A DNA stretch of 64,000 nt from Corynebacterium mustelae (GTDB lineage: Bacteria > Actinomycetota > Actinomycetes > Mycobacteriales > Mycobacteriaceae): positions 2,294,001 through 2,358,000 of the forward strand of contig NZ_CP011542.1 in assembly GCF_001020985.1 (NCBI RefSeq), written 5' to 3'. The translations under genes and the position numbers were made by a program. Under the pieces are notes generated by a model. The model had not been told where the DNA came from and ran no database searches. It was given only the letters and a program-made list of their open reading frames with translations. Shown one piece after another: positions 7,467-16,385 of the stretch (positions are counted from its first letter, which is position 1; each line of letters starts with the position of its first letter).

Positions 7467-10400
7467 ATGGCGGTTGGTTTCATACGCCCACACGCTGAGC
7501 TTAACGACGTCCCGCTGGTGGCAGCGCGTTACGAAACCGGGTTAGATGACGGTTATCTGGTGGTTCGGCTGGTGGCGAAGCCACTGGTTGAGGCAGAAAC
7601 TTTGGCATTGAATGCACTGGGCTTGTCCAAAACTGGGCAGAACCCTGTTGGGTTTACCACCAGACGTGCGGTCGGTTTTCCCGCCTGGCCGATTTTTACC
7701 GACCCCGCCAATGCGCAACACGCACTCAACGTAGTGGCGGACGTGGAGTGGGCGCGTCGAAAAGCAAAAAATCACCCCGTCCAAGTCAAAGAACGCATCG
7801 ACGCGCTTGTGGGTACGTTGCAGGCATCGGCGCCGCAGTTTTTGCCCACGTTTTTGGAGGAAATCGCCCGGATTTTCGCGGTGTCCGACAACACCAGCTA
7901 CGCCAAGCAGTATTTTGGTAAAGCTCGCGAAATGGAGCGAGTTCATGCACTTGCAATCGATCCGATTCGTCATGCTCAAGCGTTTAAAGAATTTGCTTCC
8001 TACGGGGTTGTCAGTGCAAAGACGCTTTCTGAAGAATCTCGGGACGTGGCCAACCGCACCACCCCTGAAGAAGCCTACGACTATTTCTTAAGTCTTATCA
8101 CCGATCAAGCGCGTGCCGGATCGGGGGTTTACACGCATGTTTTTAAAGATCTCCAGGCACTCGGCAGGCAGGTGGGGTTAAGCCCGCGTGAGGTGAATCT
8201 GGAATTTGCTGCGGCATATTTACCCACGAGGAGTTTTCCGCATTCTCCGGAAACCCTAATGAACAAAATTTTAAGCTTGGTGCCGGAGCTGAAGAAAACC
8301 AAGCCTGAGCTTGTCGATATTCTGTTGACCACAATCCCTGTTAACTGGGATTTTGACACCTATCTTCAGCAGCTACAAAAGCTTGGATTGTGGGAGCAGT
8401 TGCAGGATGATCCGAATCGATTTGCAAAGTGGTTGGAATCCCTGATTGAGCATGGAAATTCTCACTCGAATTTTCTCGATCGTTCCAACCCGGAATTTTT
8501 GTTAGCTCTCGACGATAATTCCGATGCGCTGGCTGGCATGACACTACGAACTGTCAGCTCGCATTACCATTTGGATTATTTAGATGCGTTTCTTGCCGCC
8601 GGGATCAATTGGTCTGCCCTACCACCGAAAAACTCGTGGCAGCCGATGTTTTCTTTTAAAGGCTGGTTGCAGGAACGCTACCGCAATTTGGCGCATATCG
8701 TTTCACATGTTGCTATCCAAACCGACTTGATCGATGCTTTGAGTTTTTCCCTCATTGCCAGCCACACCGATGAAATTCTCAGCGGTGAGCCAACCAGGGC
8801 GTTGGTGTCGTGGAAGTTGGAAACGCTGCGAAAACCACGGGAAGCTGCCACGGGTTCCAAAGCTTTATGGGACGAGATCAACAACCACATAGAGTGCGTG
8901 AGCAATCCTCGACTGCGCGAATTAAACCCAGAAGCGGTAGATGAAATCCTTAAGTTTAGTCCCGCAGCGGAATTAGCGGAGCGGTTGCGTAGGGGTACGG
9001 CGGTGGAATACACCTGGCCAGCGTTGGAAGAACTTGCCCCACTACTTGCGGATGAACAATTTACTATTCATGCCAATTTCCCGCAGGTGGCTATCACCCA
9101 TGACCAGAAAGCATATGTGCTTGATGGTGCTGATGTGACCGAATATCAGTTACCAGCCGGAGATTACGCCCTGGTGGTTCCAACCACCAACGATGTTTTT
9201 GTCATATATTTTGACCATTCACTTAAGGAAAAGAAATGGATGTGGCTAAGCGATAGAGTCGCTCACACCATGGCGGATGATTCAATCGATGCATACACCG
9301 GCTCATATTCGCAGGTGATAGACGATACGCTTTATATCGGCCCTACTGCGATCACGACAAAGTTAAAATGCGCCCCAACCGGGATGCAGCTGGGTTTTGG
9401 GCCGGTCTATGCCGTCGCTACTAAGCAGGATGCCGCGCTGACTGTGCTACCCGTTGGGGGGAGGATTTCACACGAGGATTTTAAAGCACAATTCAAAGCA
9501 GGCACCTTAGCGGGGCTCGACATACCGCAGGCCATAGCGGTTGCTGCCACACACGATGCTGTGATCGATCTGACGTTAAGCTTCACGGTGGACGCCACCG
9601 TCTCAACTTTTGAATCACCTTTTGGGGTTGATGATGCGCAACACTTTGGATTTTCGCTGGAAACTAAGTCACTGGGGCGATATTGGGTTAGCCCATTAGG
9701 TACATTCCATTCCACCGGTGCGCCGTTCCTCGCGGTCAAAAAACCCCAGGGCGACGTGTGGTATATGCGCTCGCCTCGGCACTTCGGCGGGCATGGGCAT
9801 TTACTTTACGACGCCGCCACCGACGCACCAATCGCGCCATCGCTTGCCCCTGACGGTATGCCGCACATCATCAATCATCTACCGTTTGCTGCTTTCCATC
9901 AGCTGCGGCCTAGGAACGAAGAGGTAAGCGCAAAGCTGCGCGCTTGTACCGTAGAACAAGCTGCGGAAATGATAGCCAATCCAGTTGGTATTCTCGATTT
10001 CGCGTTAGGAGATGAAACCCTTGCGGCTGCTATCGCCGGAATCATCGCAGATATCAGTGAAATATTTGGGGCGAACATCAAGCTCCCTGCACTTGATAGC
10101 ATTCCGCAATTCTTGGCCCATCTGTACCAGACAGTTACCCCTGTTGAAGAATCTAACAACGAAATTCCGAAGCCGCCGAGTATTGACATTAACGGGCGAG
10201 ATTCTTACGAGATTGAGCATGTGCAACAGCTTGCACAGATACTAGCCGCACCCCAACTACAAGGTGAAGTTACGTTTCATCGGTTTAACAACTTCATGCT
10301 TGCAACAGTAGCCAAAGAGAAACGGTGGCTATCGTGGCTGGCATCACCTGGACTGCCACTAGATACTGTGCGCATTTACCATGCGTTTTTGACGTGGTGC

Positions 10401-11849
10401 GCCACGTACGGGGTGTTAGGTACCTGGCGGAAAATTTCCCTTCCCAAGCCAGCCACCCAAAATTCGCCAGAATGCTACTGGGATAACAACGTTTTGGTCA
10501 TTAACCATTACAATTTCCACGCCAAGCTGTGGAATCCCACCTACAGCATCAAACCAGAGCAGGCTTTTACTGCGCACGGACTCGATGACGAGCTTTTTAT
10601 GCCGAAAGACGAGTTTACAAAAGCACTCGACGATATCCTCTCCTGGCATGAGCGACGCCACGAATCGAAAACTGCACTGACACCGGGGTGGGACTACGCA
10701 ACGATTGCGGAAAAGGCGGCTGAAGCTGCCGCTATTTCCACGCTGCCACCACGGTTCTGGTCGTATTTTTTCGCAGGTATCCGCCACCGCTACCGGATGC
10801 CCTTTGCACGCGAAAGCGAAAATATCGTCTCCGACATGCTGGGATTATCTAAACGGCACATCACCGCCCTAGAAAAATCGCTTCCATCGAACCTTGGCTA
10901 CCTTGACGACGACTTCTTGGGCATAGGGTGGCATGAACATTTCCTGACCGACGGCCCTGACATCAACCGGATACAAGCCATGTGGGAACAACTGTGGGGA
11001 GCGCCATGGATTCACCTCAACGATGACATGCTTGAGAGGATTCCACACCAGCTCTACAAATACATCGGTGCCAGCTTTCACGGCCAACCCGAGTCCGAAG
11101 TCACAGCTGATAATTCGGCATCACCGGAGTTATTGCCGGTCTACGTCACCCTTGCACACGAAGTGCAACCAGGCAGTGAACAAGCACACGCTCTTGCCCA
11201 CCGCATCCGGGTTTTAGCCGAAGGCGACATCACACACGCCGATGAACCGTTAGGCGCAGATTACGACTCGGTTAAAAACCAGCCTGAGCTACTACCGCGC
11301 TACGGATTAAAACTGGTGCGGGAAGGATACCTTGACGTGCTTCTTAAGCATCTTCAGGCTGGAATACCGTGTAGTGGCACCGCACAAGACCCCTGCGTTG
11401 CCGCACCCGAAACTGTTGCAGATGCAGCAGAAACCCTCAATATCAGCAACGATGCGGCCAGGTATTTCCTCCAGCTTCTAGCTCTAACCAAACCGACAGA
11501 CAAAGACGTTAAAGCATGGAATAACTGGAGCAAACACCAGCTGGAACAAGCCTCAGAGGAACTTCTGGGAAAGAATCTCGTCATAAGCGCCAAACGTGCC
11601 GGAGCTGGACGAACGATTTTTCTTCCCGGTGGCTGGCTTACAAAAAGCGACGACGGGCCCGCACTGGAAATGTGGAAAGCACCCCATTATCTGCTGTGGA
11701 AAGACACCAAAACCAGGCCAGTCCTTTCCACCTGCCCGCCACTTGTTCCGTACCCAGAATTATTCGCCGAAGTCTGGGCGAGGTACACCTCCGGCGATAC
11801 ACCTGGCTACGAAGAACTCAAAACGACCCGCTACCGCAGTAAACGCTGA
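7467..11849 (+). CDS. Giant array protein, copy 1 (full N-M-C)
   Basis: A 1,460-residue protein without signal peptide or membrane segments, the reference form of the family. N module (about 1-520): helical, with WPIFTDPANAQHALN, EWARRKAK, FLPTFLEEIARIF, YAKQYFGKAREMER, HLDYLDAF and LRRGTAVEYTWP. M module (about 530-880): alternating strands with repeated signatures (PTTNDVFVIYF, KKWMWLSD, LGFGPVYA, VSPLGTFHS, LYDAATD), resembling propeller blades; a helical coda runs from RNEEVSAKLRACT to FLAHLYQ. C module (about 900-1,460): AFLTWCATYGVLGTWRK, DDELFMPKDEF, WHEHFLTDGPDI, EGYLDVLL, then AARYFLQLLAL to FLPGGWL, which I read as a winged helix. It follows the DUF4132 gene by 3 nt. Function unknown; I recall similar N-terminal patterns in large Streptomyces proteins labelled DNA-binding, but cannot verify this here. 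Confidence 0.9.
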   Translation: MAVGFIRPHAELNDVPLVAARYETGLDDGYLVVRLVAKPLVEAETLALNALGLSKTGQNPVGFTTRRAVGFPAWPIFTDPANAQHALNVVADVEWARRKAKNHPVQVKERIDALVGTLQASAPQFLPTFLEEIARIFAVSDNTSYAKQYFGKAREMERVHALAIDPIRHAQAFKEFASYGVVSAKTLSEESRDVANRTTPEEAYDYFLSLITDQARAGSGVYTHVFKDLQALGRQVGLSPREVNLEFAAAYLPTRSFPHSPETLMNKILSLVPELKKTKPELVDILLTTIPVNWDFDTYLQQLQKLGLWEQLQDDPNRFAKWLESLIEHGNSHSNFLDRSNPEFLLALDDNSDALAGMTLRTVSSHYHLDYLDAFLAAGINWSALPPKNSWQPMFSFKGWLQERYRNLAHIVSHVAIQTDLIDALSFSLIASHTDEILSGEPTRALVSWKLETLRKPREAATGSKALWDEINNHIECVSNPRLRELNPEAVDEILKFSPAAELAERLRRGTAVEYTWPALEELAPLLADEQFTIHANFPQVAITHDQKAYVLDGADVTEYQLPAGDYALVVPTTNDVFVIYFDHSLKEKKWMWLSDRVAHTMADDSIDAYTGSYSQVIDDTLYIGPTAITTKLKCAPTGMQLGFGPVYAVATKQDAALTVLPVGGRISHEDFKAQFKAGTLAGLDIPQAIAVAATHDAVIDLTLSFTVDATVSTFESPFGVDDAQHFGFSLETKSLGRYWVSPLGTFHSTGAPFLAVKKPQGDVWYMRSPRHFGGHGHLLYDAATDAPIAPSLAPDGMPHIINHLPFAAFHQLRPRNEEVSAKLRACTVEQAAEMIANPVGILDFALGDETLAAAIAGIIADISEIFGANIKLPALDSIPQFLAHLYQTVTPVEESNNEIPKPPSIDINGRDSYEIEHVQQLAQILAAPQLQGEVTFHRFNNFMLATVAKEKRWLSWLASPGLPLDTVRIYHAFLTWCATYGVLGTWRKISLPKPATQNSPECYWDNNVLVINHYNFHAKLWNPTYSIKPEQAFTAHGLDDELFMPKDEFTKALDDILSWHERRHESKTALTPGWDYATIAEKAAEAAAISTLPPRFWSYFFAGIRHRYRMPFARESENIVSDMLGLSKRHITALEKSLPSNLGYLDDDFLGIGWHEHFLTDGPDINRIQAMWEQLWGAPWIHLNDDMLERIPHQLYKYIGASFHGQPESEVTADNSASPELLPVYVTLAHEVQPGSEQAHALAHRIRVLAEGDITHADEPLGADYDSVKNQPELLPRYGLKLVREGYLDVLLKHLQAGIPCSGTAQDPCVAAPETVADAAETLNISNDAARYFLQLLALTKPTDKDVKAWNNWSKHQLEQASEELLGKNLVISAKRAGAGRTIFLPGGWLTKSDDGPALEMWKAPHYLLWKDTKTRPVLSTCPPLVPYPELFAEVWARYTSGDTPGYEELKTTRYRSKR

Positions 11850-11854
11850 CCAAG

Positions 11855-11893
11855 GGCGGTGCGAGCTTGCATTCTTCACCAGCGCACACCGCC
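11855..11893 (+). terminator. Hairpin between copies 1 and 2
   Basis: GGCGGTGCG (11855-11863) pairs with CGCAC-ACCGCC (11883-11893) with a small bulge and a 19-nt loop. TTTTTA follows 14 nt later. It could act as a weak terminator or attenuator after copy 1. The 106-nt gap here is the widest among the first five copies. Confidence 0.3.
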
Positions 11894-11955
11894 TGTAGCC
11901 ACCCCATTTTTACTCTCTGTCGCATGACGCTATCGACTTTGAAAGTAGCCCCTCA

Positions 11956-14900
11956 ATGATTCGTTTGCACTACACCCAGCATCCCAACGATGCGCCGCTT
12001 GTTGCCGTTACCTACACAGCCGAAATCCCACTCCCACCTGTGATCCGGCTGGTTGCTGAACCACTCATTGAGGCAGAAAGCCTTTACCTTGACACATTCG
12101 GATTGAAAGAAACCACCCGCCACAACTGCGGTTTCACCCCAAAACGCGCAGCAGGCTTCCCCGCCTGGCCAATACTGACCGACCCAGGTAACGCGAAGCA
12201 CGCCTTAGATCTTATGAAGGAGCTGCAATGGGTGCGTCGACAAGCAAAACACAAGCCGGGAAACGTAAAACAACGCATCGGGGAGCTGGCGGAAAAGTTG
12301 CAGGGGTCAGTGCCACACTTCATTCCCACCTTCTTTGAGGAGGTCGCACGGATTTTCATTGAGGCGGAGAACCTCAACTACGCCAAACAGTTTTTCACCA
12401 AGGCTCGTGAGGTTGAACGCACCCACGCGCTAGTTATCGACAACGATAGACATGCGTATGCTTTCGACGAATTCGCAGGCTGCGGGGTTGTGGGCGCGAA
12501 AACCTTTACCCAAGAATCCCGCGACGCGGCCGCCCGCATGACACCGCATGATGCCTACGATTACTTCTTTAGGCTACTGATTGATCAGTGCAAAGCCGGT
12601 GCGGGATTATACGCCAACGCACTCAAAGACCTGCACTTCCTCGGTAAAAAAGCTGGACTCAAGCCCCGCGACATTGACGTTGCATTCACCGCCGCATATC
12701 TCCCCACCCGCAGCTTCCCGCACTCCTCGGAAGCAGTGCTGGCCCGCATTGTCAAGGTTCTTCCTGCGCTGGTAAAAAACGAACCTGAGCTGGCGGAAAT
12801 CATCTACACCACCATCCCGGATCTGTGGAACGTCTACGACTATGTCACCGTATTGCAGGGGGTGAAACTGTGGGAGCCATTGTGTGCGGATTCTGAAAAG
12901 TTCGCATCGTGGATAGCCACAATCGTTGACCACCATGAGACGAATTGGAAGTTTTTCCACGTCTCTCACGTTGATCTTCTCAACCAGATTGTTGCACACA
13001 AGGATGTTTTGGAGGGCACTTTCCTGCCACTCTCCTACGGTTTCTACCATCTCGATTATTTGGACGCATTCAGTGCTGCCGGAATCCAGTGGGTAGAAGA
13101 AGCACATATCAAGCAACGTTGGAAGAGCAAAGAATCTTGCCATTGCGGTTGCTCCGGCAAGTTTGAATTTTCCCACTGGTGCGAGGATCACCACCGTGAC
13201 CTCGGTTTTTTGGTGGAGCAGGACAAGGTGCGGGAGGCCCTTGTTGCGAGCATTCCATCAGAGTATTTAGCCACGAAGTTAGATGCGCTTTTCAGTAGCG
13301 AGCCGGTGAAACAGCTCATTTCCTTGAAACTTACAAGGCTGCGCGAGTTTCGTTCGAACGTGACTGGTTCCAAGGAGCTATGGGCCGACCTCGACAAGAG
13401 TAGAAAGCATCTGCATCATCCGCGATTGCGTGCGCTCTACCCTGAGCTTATTGCGGAAATCCTCCACATCGACCCAGCAGCTGAACTGGCGGAACGTCTC
13501 CGTCGTGGCACGCTCGTGGAATACATCTGGCCGACGTTCGAATCCCACATCCAATCCCCTCGTACATACAGTACTAACTTCTCATCGACATACCCGTGGG
13601 TGTGCGTGAAGAAGCGGGAAAAACTCACTGTCTTCAGCGGTGAGAAGGTGCGCGAATTCGCCTTTCCCCACGATCTTCGGTGGATGCGGGCTATTCCCAC
13701 TGATGACGATGTTTTTCTGCTCCTGTCAGGTGACAAACTTTTCCGAGACAAATGGATGTGGGTCAACGACGGCACTGTGTTCGACATTAAGCCCGAGGTT
13801 CTGCGATTCTTCGGTGCGGAAACTGTCAGTGCTTTCGAGGGTACCGTGTATTTTGGAAAGACGCCGATCCGTAACGGTGATCTGTCTGAAGTGCCGTCTG
13901 GTTTCCAGTTGGGGTTCGGCCCTGTGTACGCGATAGGGATCCACGTCAAATACCCGTACGAAGAGATCATTGACCGCGATGTCACTGTTCTGCCTGGTGA
14001 AAAGACTATTTCGGGCGAGGCTTTCCACGAGAAGTTCCGTCGTGGCGAGTTGTCGGGGCTTGATTTGCCTCAGGTGAGTGCGGTTGCCACAAAGCACAAT
14101 GCTGAAATTGATTTCAAACATAGTTTCACTGCGACGGTCACAGAACAGACCACCGACTCCCCCTTCGGTGTTGAAGGCGATCGCCTGTTCAGCATCGCTT
14201 TATGCACGAAGGAACAACAAGATTTCCGCGTCAGCCCGCTGGGCGTGTTCGCCACCGATGCTTTTGTGATTAAGCGCCCTAGTGAGGGTGTGTGGTACCT
14301 AGATAACGGTGTGAAACCCTCGCTTATCGACGCCGAAACGGGTTCCCCCGTCGCCGGCTCGCTCACGGATCAAGGCGTTGAGCATATTCTTAATGACCTG
14401 CCGTTGCACGGTTTCCATTTCCTGCGCCCTCGAAACGAGCAGGTAAGTGCACGGATGCGTAGCTGTTCGTATGAGCAGGCTGCGGAATTGTTGGCCAATC
14501 CGTTGAAGATCCTCGACTTCGCTTCTGGGGATGAAACCTTGGCTGCCGCTATCGCGGGAATCATTGTTGAGATTAGTAACATTCATTTGGTTTCGCTCAA
14601 GCTTCCACAGGTTGAGTCTGTGCCAGCACCGCTTCATTACTTGTATAAAACTGTGCAGCCGGTAGAGGTTAGTGAGCAGGAAATCCCGGAACCACCAAAC
14701 CTTGATTCTGCGCACCCCCACAAAGATTTTGCGGTGGCGCTGGTCGATCTTGCCTCGATTCTGGGCAAAACCCGAAACTCTGGAAACGTGCATGTTCTTC
14801 GTGAGGCACAATTTATTTTCGACACGATTGGCCGGGAGAAATTGTGGCTTGCGTGGCTGGCGTCACCAGTGCTCTCTCTCGACATGGTGCGCTCCTATCA

Positions 14901-16353
14901 TGCGTTGTTGTCATGGTGTGTCCAACATGGTGTTTTGGGTGTGTGGCGGCGCAGGAGTTTCGCTGAGGATCGTGTGTTTGCCGATATGCGAACGAGGTGG
15001 GTAAGCAGCCGGATGTTTTTGGGATACCATGACGGGTTCGGCTACCTGTGGAATCCCTCTGTCACGTCACCACCCGACGAGCCTGTGGTTGAGGAGGCTT
15101 TCGACGATGAGCTGTTCATGCCAAGCGAAAAATTCACGCAGGCTCTCGACAAGATTCTCACTTGGCACGAAAATCGTCACGTGGCATCTGCCGGCATGGA
15201 TTTCTCGTGGACTACCACCACTGTGACTCACGCAGCCGAAGATGCGGCTTCGGTGACCTCGCTTCCGCCGCACGTGTGGGCGTTACTATTCGCGGGTGTT
15301 TGCTTCAATTCCGAAACCACCTTGGGTGAGGAACGTGATGCGACGCTCAGCCAATTACTTGGGTTACCGGCCACTACCATCCGATCGTTCCCGAGGAAAG
15401 CGATGACCATTTTCGACGGCCGCCACGCAATTTTCCATGCCCTCGCATGGCATGATGGATACTTGGAAGAAGGCCCAAGCATCACGAATCTTCGCGCAGC
15501 TTGGGAAAGCCTGTGGGGCCCGGCTTGGATTCACCTCAGTGACGAAATGTGGGACCAAATACCGGCTTCACTTCAGCCGATGGTTGATGCAGGATTCCAC
15601 AGCAGTGCCCCTGACGCAACCAATTCAAGATACGGGGAAACCGCAGACCTATTATCGGTGTACCTTCACTTAGCGCACCTGGTGGAGCCAGGGAGTGCTA
15701 GCGCCCAAGCTTTGGCCATGCGGCTGCAACACGCGATAGAAGATCCCGATTTGCTCATCCACCGTGGTCTCACGTTGTCAGTTAAACCGTTCACGGATCG
15801 TCAGGGCAAACCTTTGCCTTCGGCAAATAAAGGCACACTCGACGCACTGCTTACGTACCTCACCCAAGGCACTCCCATCGTGGGATTTAAGCAAGACCCG
15901 CAGGTCACTGCACCTGATGTAGTAAGTGATGCTGCGAAAACCTTGAACCTCACCGCCGATGCAGCACGGTATTTCTTACAGCTTCTGGCCCTCCCCAACC
16001 CCACCGATGCCAATATCCAACAGTGGAATAGCTGGGACCGGAAACACCTCAACCAGGTCATAGCGGAATTAGCCTCGACCGACCTTGTAGTTCAAGCCCA
16101 GCGAGCTGGGTCAGGTCGAAGTGTGTTCCTGCCGGGTCCTTGGTACGACGTTCCCTCCGTTCGCCCCGCACTTGAGGCGTGGAAAACGCCACACTACCTG
16201 CTGTGGGAGGAGGCCACCAACCGCCCACTGGTAAAGACGTGCCCGCCGCTTCTGCCCTACCCTGAGCTCTTCCACGAAGTGTGGCAACGGTATAAAACTG
16301 GCGACAGTCCACAATACGAACCTCCCGCTTCCCTTCACAACCCGAAAAACTAA
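11956..16353 (+). CDS. Giant array protein, copy 2, with Cys-rich insert
   Basis: 1,465 residues with all three modules. Two differences stand out. First, just before the HHRDL motif the N module carries an insert with Cys395, Cys397, Cys399, His407 and Cys409 (SCHCGCSGK, then SHWCEDHH), absent from the other copies and suggestive of a bound metal. Second, the end is divergent: the winged-helix-like segment reads FLPGPWYDV instead of FLPGGWL, and the protein stops at LHNPKN instead of the usual TTRYR-x-KR tail. Its first 80 codons contain a block almost identical to copy 3. No strong ribosome binding site is visible; the gap to copy 3 is 32 nt. Confidence 0.9.
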   Translation: MIRLHYTQHPNDAPLVAVTYTAEIPLPPVIRLVAEPLIEAESLYLDTFGLKETTRHNCGFTPKRAAGFPAWPILTDPGNAKHALDLMKELQWVRRQAKHKPGNVKQRIGELAEKLQGSVPHFIPTFFEEVARIFIEAENLNYAKQFFTKAREVERTHALVIDNDRHAYAFDEFAGCGVVGAKTFTQESRDAAARMTPHDAYDYFFRLLIDQCKAGAGLYANALKDLHFLGKKAGLKPRDIDVAFTAAYLPTRSFPHSSEAVLARIVKVLPALVKNEPELAEIIYTTIPDLWNVYDYVTVLQGVKLWEPLCADSEKFASWIATIVDHHETNWKFFHVSHVDLLNQIVAHKDVLEGTFLPLSYGFYHLDYLDAFSAAGIQWVEEAHIKQRWKSKESCHCGCSGKFEFSHWCEDHHRDLGFLVEQDKVREALVASIPSEYLATKLDALFSSEPVKQLISLKLTRLREFRSNVTGSKELWADLDKSRKHLHHPRLRALYPELIAEILHIDPAAELAERLRRGTLVEYIWPTFESHIQSPRTYSTNFSSTYPWVCVKKREKLTVFSGEKVREFAFPHDLRWMRAIPTDDDVFLLLSGDKLFRDKWMWVNDGTVFDIKPEVLRFFGAETVSAFEGTVYFGKTPIRNGDLSEVPSGFQLGFGPVYAIGIHVKYPYEEIIDRDVTVLPGEKTISGEAFHEKFRRGELSGLDLPQVSAVATKHNAEIDFKHSFTATVTEQTTDSPFGVEGDRLFSIALCTKEQQDFRVSPLGVFATDAFVIKRPSEGVWYLDNGVKPSLIDAETGSPVAGSLTDQGVEHILNDLPLHGFHFLRPRNEQVSARMRSCSYEQAAELLANPLKILDFASGDETLAAAIAGIIVEISNIHLVSLKLPQVESVPAPLHYLYKTVQPVEVSEQEIPEPPNLDSAHPHKDFAVALVDLASILGKTRNSGNVHVLREAQFIFDTIGREKLWLAWLASPVLSLDMVRSYHALLSWCVQHGVLGVWRRRSFAEDRVFADMRTRWVSSRMFLGYHDGFGYLWNPSVTSPPDEPVVEEAFDDELFMPSEKFTQALDKILTWHENRHVASAGMDFSWTTTTVTHAAEDAASVTSLPPHVWALLFAGVCFNSETTLGEERDATLSQLLGLPATTIRSFPRKAMTIFDGRHAIFHALAWHDGYLEEGPSITNLRAAWESLWGPAWIHLSDEMWDQIPASLQPMVDAGFHSSAPDATNSRYGETADLLSVYLHLAHLVEPGSASAQALAMRLQHAIEDPDLLIHRGLTLSVKPFTDRQGKPLPSANKGTLDALLTYLTQGTPIVGFKQDPQVTAPDVVSDAAKTLNLTADAARYFLQLLALPNPTDANIQQWNSWDRKHLNQVIAELASTDLVVQAQRAGSGRSVFLPGPWYDVPSVRPALEAWKTPHYLLWEEATNRPLVKTCPPLLPYPELFHEVWQRYKTGDSPQYEPPASLHNPKN
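12051..12194 (+). repeat. 143/144-nt match to copy 3 (16481-16624)
   Basis: Bases 12051-12194 match 16481-16624 with one difference (12086). Sequence on both sides diverges much more. This is the signature expected of a gene-conversion tract or recent recombination between neighbouring copies. Confidence 0.8.
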
Positions 16354-16385
16354 GAATCTTCCCCTGGCCCTGAATGTGATCTCAC

